A DNA stretch of 48,218 nt from a bacterium (lineage in GTDB: Bacteria; Hydrothermota; 32-111), in assembly GCA_028698175.1 (NCBI GenBank), contig JAQVDU010000003.1, positions 1-48,218 on the forward strand, in the 5' to 3' direction. The notes below the pieces were generated by a model. It was not told the DNA's origin. It did no database searches and worked only from the letters and a program-made list of their open reading frames with translations. A program made the position numbers and the translations under genes. The first letter of the stretch is position 1. Each line of letters starts with the position of its first letter. Shown in pieces: positions 42,519 to 48,218 of the stretch.

Positions 42519-44703
42519 GAAGAAATCATTGTTTGAAAACATATCGGAAGAAGAGAAAGGCGCCGTTCTTTTCGACAGAGCGTCTAATTTCACCGAAAAG
42601 CAGTTCAGAGAGAGGCTGAAACATTACAGCGAATCCCTTCTAAATTCATTTATAATAAGTTATCAAAAAAATCCTTTTACCGAATACATCGCTGAAGTCC
42701 TTAAAGAGGGAAACGCACCACACTACATTCATAAGACTGATTCATCATACAGAATAACGAGCCCGGAAAGAGACAGGGACGTTCTTGAAGAGAGAACAGG
42801 ACAGAAAAAAATGATGGATGACGTGAGAAAAACAATCCGCGAAGAATCGATTCTGATAGCAGAAGCTCCTCCAGGGACAGGAAAATCACTTGCGTATCTC
42901 ATTCCTCTTCTGGAAAACCTTAAGGATTCAAAGAGATGCGTTATTTCTACAAACACCAAAAATCTTCAGATGCAGCTTTTCAACAAGGACCTTGAAATAG
43001 CTTCAAATATCACGGGGGTATCGGTTTCCGCCTCCATGATGAAAGGAATAGGAAATTACTTCTGCTTCATGAAGTACAACGAGAACCTCATGAAATTCTC
43101 CCCTCTTACAAAACTTGCTCTTGAGGGCTTCATAATACTCTCCGGCTCCGGAGACGTAAGCGAGATAAAATATCAGCATGAACTTGATTTCGGCGACATC
43201 ACCTGCGACAACGAATACTGCGTAGAATCGCTCTGTTCGTTCGCAGGGATATGCCCCTACCTGAAGCTTCGGGAGAGGGCTATGTCAAGTCAGATTGTCT
43301 TTACCAACCATTACCTTGCTTTGATTGACGCAGAGCTTAAGAACAAGTTTTTCGGAGATTACAATTTCCTCGTATTTGACGAGGCGCATAATCTCGAGAA
43401 CGTAGTGACAGATGTTTATTCATACAAATTCGATTTCACTTATGCGCTGAGGATCTTCAACTATTTCGCGCATACATTCAGCAATCAGATGAAATTCATA
43501 CGCTCATCAAGCCTCTCTACAGACTCGGTAAATTTTCTGGAGTCGCTTCTTGCTTCAATGAAAGACGTGGCGGAGGATCTTGACATACTCTTCAAATATC
43601 TGATTGATCTCGCGGAGGAGGAGAAAACGGAGAGGTGCGAATACAGCCCGAAGCTCTTTTCCGGGGCATACGAAAGAGTGAAGAGAACGGGAGGATTGAT
43701 GTACGGGCTCTACTGCAACGCAGATAAAGCCCAGAAAATGCTGCGCGAAGAGAAGTTCAGGATGCTTGACATATTTCAGACCCTGAAATACGTCTTCGAA
43801 AAAACGATGCGTTTTTTCGAATCGTTCGCAGTCGTCACTCAGGCGGATAATGAAGAATATGCTTTTTTCTATGAGTTTGACGTGAAGAGAAGAAACATAG
43901 TCCTCAACGGCCTGCCGGTGGACACCGGCGATCAGTTTTCCAAAATGGTTTTGTCAAGGGAGAGTATCTCTTATGTATTCACTTCAGCCACGCTTTCCGC
44001 GGCAGATTCATTTGAAATGTTCAAACAGCAGTCCGGTCTTAAAACAAGCAAAAGAAAATATTTTGAAGCGAGCTACCAATCTTCTTTTGATTATGAAAAA
44101 CAGATGAAAGTATTCTGCTTTAAAAACATAGGAGACCCGGTCTCCGACAAATTCATGGAAAAAGCGGCCGAAGTGGTGAGGATTCTCTCGCTTGAGGAAA
44201 AACGGATGTTTGTGCTCGCGACATCCTACTCCCAGATAGACTTTCTGAAAGCAAAATTCAAAGAGAGAAAATTTATATTTCAAAGGCGGGAGGGAAACGG
44301 CGATAAACTTCTTCATCTTCATAAATCAAGAAAAAGCTCGGTTCTTGTGGGAACCAACATGTTCTGGGAGGGCGTTGACCTTCCCGGAGACCTGCTTGAA
44401 ACAATCGTAATACTCAAAATGCCTTTTGCCGTGCCAGACGACCCCATTATCAGGCGAAGGAGCAGAGTTATGGAGGAAAACAACAGAGACCCCTTCAGAG
44501 AGTACACCCTTCCGCAGGCGATAATAAAGCTAAAGCAGGGAATGGGTCGTCTTATCCGTAAAAAGGATGACGAGGGTAAAATATACATTCTTGACGAAAG
44601 AATACTCACAAAATCATACGGCAAGAGCGTGCTGTCGAGCTTTTACGTAAGACCGGCGATAATAGAATACGAGAGTTTCATAAAATCTGAAGAGGAGAAA
44701 TAA
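42511..44703 (+). CDS. DinG/XPD-type ATP-dependent helicase with probable Fe-S site
   Basis: 730 residues. After an unassigned N-terminal stretch (1-100) come Walker A APPGTGKSLAYLIP (about 119) and four cysteines at 232, 237, 242 and 248 that fit a DinG/XPD iron-sulfur cluster. The DEAH box is VFDEAHNLE (near 288). The C-terminal helicase motifs are VGTNMFWEGVDLPG and LKQGMGRLIR, with the arginine-finger region. It should unwind DNA 5' to 3', removing R-loops or aiding repair. It has no exonuclease domain. No ATG is available near the start; TTG 42511, overlapping the pilB stop, or TTG 42529 must be used. Confidence 0.92.
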   Translation: MDKKKSLFENISEEEKGAVLFDRASNFTEKQFRERLKHYSESLLNSFIISYQKNPFTEYIAEVLKEGNAPHYIHKTDSSYRITSPERDRDVLEERTGQKKMMDDVRKTIREESILIAEAPPGTGKSLAYLIPLLENLKDSKRCVISTNTKNLQMQLFNKDLEIASNITGVSVSASMMKGIGNYFCFMKYNENLMKFSPLTKLALEGFIILSGSGDVSEIKYQHELDFGDITCDNEYCVESLCSFAGICPYLKLRERAMSSQIVFTNHYLALIDAELKNKFFGDYNFLVFDEAHNLENVVTDVYSYKFDFTYALRIFNYFAHTFSNQMKFIRSSSLSTDSVNFLESLLASMKDVAEDLDILFKYLIDLAEEEKTERCEYSPKLFSGAYERVKRTGGLMYGLYCNADKAQKMLREEKFRMLDIFQTLKYVFEKTMRFFESFAVVTQADNEEYAFFYEFDVKRRNIVLNGLPVDTGDQFSKMVLSRESISYVFTSATLSAADSFEMFKQQSGLKTSKRKYFEASYQSSFDYEKQMKVFCFKNIGDPVSDKFMEKAAEVVRILSLEEKRMFVLATSYSQIDFLKAKFKERKFIFQRREGNGDKLLHLHKSRKSSVLVGTNMFWEGVDLPGDLLETIVILKMPFAVPDDPIIRRRSRVMEENNRDPFREYTLPQAIIKLKQGMGRLIRKKDDEGKIYILDERILTKSYGKSVLSSFYVRPAIIEYESFIKSEEEK

Positions 44704-45329
44704 TGCTTTTGTACATTTTGAGGCACGGAGAGAGCGAGGGAAACAAGGACGGTAAATTCCGCGGCAGAGCCGATTTCCCTCTTACTGAAAAGGGGCTGAT
44801 GCAGGCGGATGAAGCATCTCTCTTCCTTCTGAAAAAGGAAATAACTGCGGTTTATTCAAGTCCTCTGAAGAGAGCATATGACACCGCTAAAAAGACCGCG
44901 GAAAAAAAGAACCTTGAAGTCGTCAAAGACGAGAGTTTCAACAACATATCTCTCGGAGAGTGGGAAGGAAAACCCAAGAGTGAAATCAAAGAAAGGTTTC
45001 CAAAAGAATGGGATATATGGACAACAAAGCCCGAATACCTCGAACTGGAGGGAATGGAGAAACTTGATTCTGTTATGAAGAGAAGCGTAGAAAGAGTCAA
45101 TCAGCTGAGTGCTCAAGAGGTCGGCGACTTTTTGATAGTCTCGCACAGAGCAGTCATCAAGCCTCTTATTGCCGGCCTTATCGGAATTGGGAAGCCTTAT
45201 TTTTGGCGTCTGCACATAGACACCGCCGCAGTAAGCATTTTAGAGAAGCTTGACAAAGAGCGCGGATGGATGCTCAAAAATCTTAACGTTAACCACTATC
45301 TGAGGTCATTTGACGAAGAGAAGTTTTGA
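44703..45329 (+). CDS. Histidine phosphatase (phosphoglycerate mutase-like)
   Basis: 208 residues. The catalytic motif is LRHGESEGN with phospho-acceptor H8. Further marks are FRGRADFPLTEKG, YSSPLKRAYDTA, ISLGEWEGK carrying the acid Glu, and the second His in VSHRAVIKPL. The family includes cobalamin alpha-ribazole phosphatase, GpmB and fructose-2,6-bisphosphatase; the exact substrate cannot be read. Cytoplasmic. It overlaps the helicase stop by 1 nt (TAATG), with GAGGAG just upstream, and overlaps the next gene by 20 nt. Confidence 0.9.
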   Translation: MLLYILRHGESEGNKDGKFRGRADFPLTEKGLMQADEASLFLLKKEITAVYSSPLKRAYDTAKKTAEKKNLEVVKDESFNNISLGEWEGKPKSEIKERFPKEWDIWTTKPEYLELEGMEKLDSVMKRSVERVNQLSAQEVGDFLIVSHRAVIKPLIAGLIGIGKPYFWRLHIDTAAVSILEKLDKERGWMLKNLNVNHYLRSFDEEKF

Positions 45330-46527
45330 TCTGATTGTAATCGGCGCAGGCCCTGCGGGTTCAATGTGCGCTGTTAAAGCGGCTGAAAGAGGCAATAAGG
45401 TTCTGATAATTGATAAAAATCAAAGAATCGGGGGCAAGATTCCGGTCACAGGCAATTCAAGGTGCAATATTACAAATGAGAACATCTCTTTGGAAAATTA
45501 TGTGGGAAAAAACCGCGACTTTGTCAGGAATGTCTTTGCTTTGTTTTCGACATCCTCCCTTATTGAATTCTTCAGAGAGTCATCTGTCGGGCTTTACAGA
45601 GAGAAAGACCGTTACTATCCGCTCTCCGGAAAGAGCATCACGGTCGTTGAAGCTCTGGAGACAAAACTTAAAAAGAATAATGTGGATTTTGCATTGGGTG
45701 CAACAGTTGTTTCGGCAGAAAAATCGAAAAGCGTTTTTACTGTTGAAAGCGCTTCGGAGATTTTTATTTCCAAAGCGCTTGCCATCTGCACAGGAGGAAA
45801 GTCATATTCAAAAGCGTTCGGAAGCGGCGGCGGTTTCTCTCTTGCTCAACATTTCGGCCATTCTTTGACGCCAATGAATCCGGGTCTCACATCATTTCTG
45901 ATAAAAGACAATATTTTCAAATCTTTAGCCGGCGTTTCAACCGAAGCTACACTCTCTTTAATTTCAGGAAAAAAAAATATTTACCTGAAATCGGGTCCGA
46001 TTCTCTTTACCCACTTCGGAATTTCCGGACCGGTTGTCATGGACTGTTCAAACAGGCTCGCACAGCTTGAGCTCCAAACAGCCGAGATTTCGATAGATTT
46101 TTTAAATAATGCATTCTCTGATTTTGAAACATTCTATAGAGAGATTTCGTTTTACCCGAAGAACAGCATTTTAAAACTGATTTCCCGTTACATTCCGAAT
46201 TCACTTGCAAGAGTCGTCCTTAGGAACCTGTCAATAGATGAGACATCTGTAGTCTCAAGCATAAAGAAGACAAGAGCGAGAGAACTCTATGATTTTCTTA
46301 CGGCGAACAGAATAACAGCGCATCTCAATAAAAATTTTGAAGAGGGGCAGGTGACTGTGGGAGGCGTGAAGACAGATGAGATAAATCCCAAAACGATGGA
46401 ATCGAAGAAAGTGAAGAATCTTTATTTTGCGGGGGAAGTTCTTGATATCGCCGGCGACTGCGGAGGATACAATCTCCAGTTCGCATTTTCGACAGGGTAT
46501 ATAGCCGGAAACAATGCATTGAGTTGA
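45310..46527 (+). CDS. BaiN/HI0933-family FAD-dependent oxidoreductase
   Basis: 405 residues, normal for the family. The FAD-binding motif is VIGAGPAGSMCAVKAAERG (residues 9-27). The family signature RIGGKIPVTGNSRCNITN follows, then AICTGGKSYSKAFGSGGG and the C-terminal GEVLDIAGDCGGYNLQFAFSTG. Relatives (YhiN, BaiN) are flavoproteins of largely unknown substrate; BaiN reduces bile-acid intermediates. The start is a TTG at 45310 with TGAGGT just upstream, inside the end of the phosphatase gene. It is the last gene of the pilB-helicase operon, followed by a terminator. Confidence 0.93.
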   Translation: MTKRSFDLIVIGAGPAGSMCAVKAAERGNKVLIIDKNQRIGGKIPVTGNSRCNITNENISLENYVGKNRDFVRNVFALFSTSSLIEFFRESSVGLYREKDRYYPLSGKSITVVEALETKLKKNNVDFALGATVVSAEKSKSVFTVESASEIFISKALAICTGGKSYSKAFGSGGGFSLAQHFGHSLTPMNPGLTSFLIKDNIFKSLAGVSTEATLSLISGKKNIYLKSGPILFTHFGISGPVVMDCSNRLAQLELQTAEISIDFLNNAFSDFETFYREISFYPKNSILKLISRYIPNSLARVVLRNLSIDETSVVSSIKKTRARELYDFLTANRITAHLNKNFEEGQVTVGGVKTDEINPKTMESKKVKNLYFAGEVLDIAGDCGGYNLQFAFSTGYIAGNNALS

Positions 46528-46536
46528 TGTAAATAA

Positions 46537-46565
46537 AAGAGCATCCGCTTTTTGCGGATGCTCTT
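46537..46565. terminator. Bidirectional terminator between convergent genes
   Basis: AAGAGCATCCGC (46537-46548), TTTTT loop, GCGGATGCTCTT (46554-46565): a perfect 12-bp stem sitting 9 nt from each convergent stop codon. The T-tracts are short, but the stem is strong and the position fits termination in both directions. Confidence 0.85.
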
Positions 46566-46573
46566 AAGATGAT

Positions 46574-47269
46574 TTATTTAACGTAGAACTGGGTCACGCC
46601 CGTTGTTGTGACTATTGACTGGCTCTCAAGAATGTCAATAACAGTTGTTGTTACAGTGAGAGAGTAGATGCCAGACGAGAGAATCGGACCTGCTTCAAAA
46701 GTGTATATTGTGTCAGTGAGGTCTTTGACTCCCCAGATGGAATCTCCGTTCATGTTGGAAAGCTTTATGGCATACTTTGTATTGTTCTCAATTGAAGAGA
46801 AGACGATGTCAAATGAATCGGCGTGTATGTTAGTGTCAGAAATCATAGGTTTGTTTATGATGAGCTGGGGTATGACTATCGTATAATCATCCATAAGTGT
46901 GTTTTTATTGTTGTTGTTCAGAAATAACTTGTAATAGTATGTGTTGCCCGACATTATAGAGTCGATGTAAGCGCCTGTGGAATTAACCGGAACAGAATCT
47001 ATCGGTTCGTAATCTAGCGAATCTGATACGGATTTTTCAACGATTATTCTGTCTCCTGCAATCGCATTCAGAGTCTGCCAGTTCAGAGTGATCATACCCG
47101 CCGTCATAACAGTATCTCCTCCGAGAATGTTTGTAGAGTCGTTGAACAGTTTCTGGGAGACGAATACTCCGGTGTATGTGTATATTCCCTGAATTCTGTC
47201 CTCTGTAGGCAGAAGAGAGCAGCCGAAGACAAGAGTGAGGAATGCTGAAAAAAGAATTATTCTTTTCAT
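46574..47269 (-). CDS. Lipoprotein with fibronectin type III-like domains
   Basis: 231 residues. Signal peptide with lipobox LVFGCS, lipidated Cys at residue 17, so it is membrane-anchored on the periplasmic side. Two beta-sandwich-like stretches follow. The first (about 55-120) has the FN3-like LNWQTLNAIAGDRIIVEKS then GNTYYYKLFLNN; the second (about 140-228) has similar strand spacing. No catalytic motif. Function unknown; probably binding or structural. AAGGAGA precedes the ATG, and it has its own strong promoter. Confidence 0.8.
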   Translation of the reverse strand: MKRIILFSAFLTLVFGCSLLPTEDRIQGIYTYTGVFVSQKLFNDSTNILGGDTVMTAGMITLNWQTLNAIAGDRIIVEKSVSDSLDYEPIDSVPVNSTGAYIDSIMSGNTYYYKLFLNNNNKNTLMDDYTIVIPQLIINKPMISDTNIHADSFDIVFSSIENNTKYAIKLSNMNGDSIWGVKDLTDTIYTFEAGPILSSGIYSLTVTTTVIDILESQSIVTTTGVTQFYVK

Positions 47270-47294
47270 GATATCTCCTTATTGATTTATTGAA

Positions 47295-47323
47295 ATTATA
47301 ATCCAACAGGAAGGAACAGTCAA
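47295..47323 (-). promoter_or_regulatory. Promoter of the FN3-like lipoprotein gene
   Basis: On the minus strand: TTGACT (47318-47323), 17-nt spacer, perfect TATAAT (47295-47300), then a leader with AAGGAGA before the ATG at 47269. Confidence 0.75.
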
Positions 47324-47340
47324 TAAAAATCCGAATATCA

Positions 47341-47368
47341 TTGACTTTGTTTTGTTTTCATGCACACT
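47341..47368 (+). promoter_or_regulatory. Possible promoter of the HemN-like gene (weak -10)
   Basis: TTGACT (47341-47346), 16-nt spacer, CACACT (47363-47368), then 6 nt (aatcag) to the ATG. The spacing matches the other predicted leaderless promoters, but the -10 is poor. Confidence 0.35.
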
Positions 47369-47374
47369 AATCAG

Positions 47375-48218
47375 ATGGACTTTTTTTATACAAAAACAGC
47401 TGACGCACTTCTGAAGAGCGCCAGAAAATTCATAAGCGGAAGAGATTCCAATTATGTTTTCTTTAAGGCGGAAAATCCATTGAAACAACAAAGGGCATGC
47501 ACAAGCATTTACGTTCACATTCCTTTCTGCAATTCGCTATGCCCCTACTGTCCTTACAATCGCATTCCGGAGGACAAAGCCCGGCTTGCATTATACATTG
47601 AGGCGCTTAAAAAGGAGATAACAGGCATTTCCGGTTTGTGCGGAAGAAGAGACGTATCATCGGTTTATTTCGGAGGAGGTACGCCGCTGCTTACCGGGGA
47701 AAAAATCAAAGAAATAACACGTACGATAAGGGATAATTACAATGTTTCAGGAGATTTCTGCATTGAAGCAAATCCTAATGATATAAATGAAGATTCGGTG
47801 GAATTGCTTAAACAGGCGGGGTTCGCGTCAATAAGCCTCGGTGTTCAGAGTTTTAACGATGACCTTTTGAAGAGTATTGGAAGAAAATATGCGTCATCTG
47901 CCGCAGTAAGCTCAGCAATAAAGCTTTTGACGTCTGGATTCGATTCTGTCAACATTGACTTGCTTTTCGCGCTGCCGGGTCAGAATATGGATTGTCTTAT
48001 GAATGACCTTGAAAAGGCGGTTTCGCTCAAACCAGACCAGATAACAACTTATCCTCTTTTTACATTTCCCTACTCTGAGATCTCACAATTCAAGAAAATC
48101 AAGCACGTCGAATCGCCTTCTCTCATAAAAAGAAGAAGAATGTACTATTCAATCTACGAATACCTTGAAAAGTCCGGATATAAAAGGTGCTCGGTATGGT
48201 CATTTAAAAGAGAAAAAA
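47375..48218 (+). CDS. HemN-like radical SAM protein, N-terminal part (cut by window edge)
   Basis: Not in the ORF track because the right edge cuts it; translated by hand, with 281 codons open. The radical SAM cluster motif is IPFCNSLCPYCPY (Cys 52, 56 and 59). The family pattern follows: VYFGGGTPLL, EANPNDINEDSVELLKQAGF, ISLGVQSFNDDLLKSIGR, and IDLLFALPGQ. This is the HemN/HemW (coproporphyrinogen dehydrogenase-like) family. It has about 45 residues before the cluster strand, and CPYN in place of the CDF of HemW, so a specific role in haem synthesis is unproven. No Shine-Dalgarno precedes the ATG. The C-terminus lies outside the window. Confidence 0.88.
   Translation, partial: MDFFYTKTADALLKSARKFISGRDSNYVFFKAENPLKQQRACTSIYVHIPFCNSLCPYCPYNRIPEDKARLALYIEALKKEITGISGLCGRRDVSSVYFGGGTPLLTGEKIKEITRTIRDNYNVSGDFCIEANPNDINEDSVELLKQAGFASISLGVQSFNDDLLKSIGRKYASSAAVSSAIKLLTSGFDSVNIDLLFALPGQNMDCLMNDLEKAVSLKPDQITTYPLFTFPYSEISQFKKIKHVESPSLIKRRRMYYSIYEYLEKSGYKRCSVWSFKREK

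Overview
The window is a gene-dense bacterial chromosome segment, by eye about 40-45% GC, with frequent ATA and AGA/AGG codons and most neighbouring genes overlapping by 1-35 nt. Three secreted proteins end in a C-terminal module that resembles the type IX secretion (T9SS) sorting domain. Together with the lamin-tail domain and the LVIVD propellers, this points to the Fibrobacteres-Chlorobi-Bacteroidetes (FCB) superphylum, probably an uncultured candidate phylum such as the WOR-3, Delongbacteria or Cloacimonadota type. The phylum is an inference; no rRNA or tRNA gene was seen to settle it.

Layout. 1-1316 (minus): a UPF0104 membrane protein followed by an M16 zinc protease cut by the left edge. 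1317-1886: non-coding, with two GGGGACA/TGTCCCC palindromes between two 25-nt direct repeats. 1887-2389: Hsp20 and its terminator. 2433-6204: a heterodimeric ABC exporter. 6310-9522: SecD, SecF with an extra Ig-like periplasmic domain, and a lone cNMP-binding domain protein that seems to start at ATT. 9537-16781: a secreted lamin-tail/phospholipase D protein, three glycosyltransferases, an LVIVD propeller and a methyltransferase. 16778-20130 (minus): a UPF0104 flippase-like protein and a YfhO-like protein. 20251-28341: a second LVIVD protein, a Dpm1-type and a WbbL-type glycosyltransferase, a methyltransferase, CoaE, an M28/glutaminyl-cyclase lipoprotein, ComEA-like, FemAB-like, NodB-fold and TM1266-like proteins. 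28342-29484 (minus): GAF-HD-GYP.

29585-36573 is a Wzy-type polysaccharide export cluster: SLBB export protein, Wzz and Wzx on plus; a GT4 enzyme, Wzy-like and WecB on minus. WecB follows a LeuC/LeuD-type dehydratase pair (36573-38335). Next come a 774-residue exported protein resembling glycoside hydrolases, a GspE/PilB ATPase, a DinG-type helicase, a histidine phosphatase, a BaiN/HI0933 flavoprotein, a lipoprotein, and a HemN-like radical SAM enzyme cut by the right edge.

The genes fit cell-envelope work: making, flipping and exporting surface glycans, and secreting proteins through Sec and probably T9SS. Readable promoters are of the sigma-70 type (TTGACW, 16-17 nt, TATAAT-like). They fall into two groups: some are followed by a leader with a strong Shine-Dalgarno, while in others the -10 box lies only 6-8 nt before the ATG, which predicts leaderless mRNAs. 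That split, the SecF insertion and the ATT start are the most unusual things seen.
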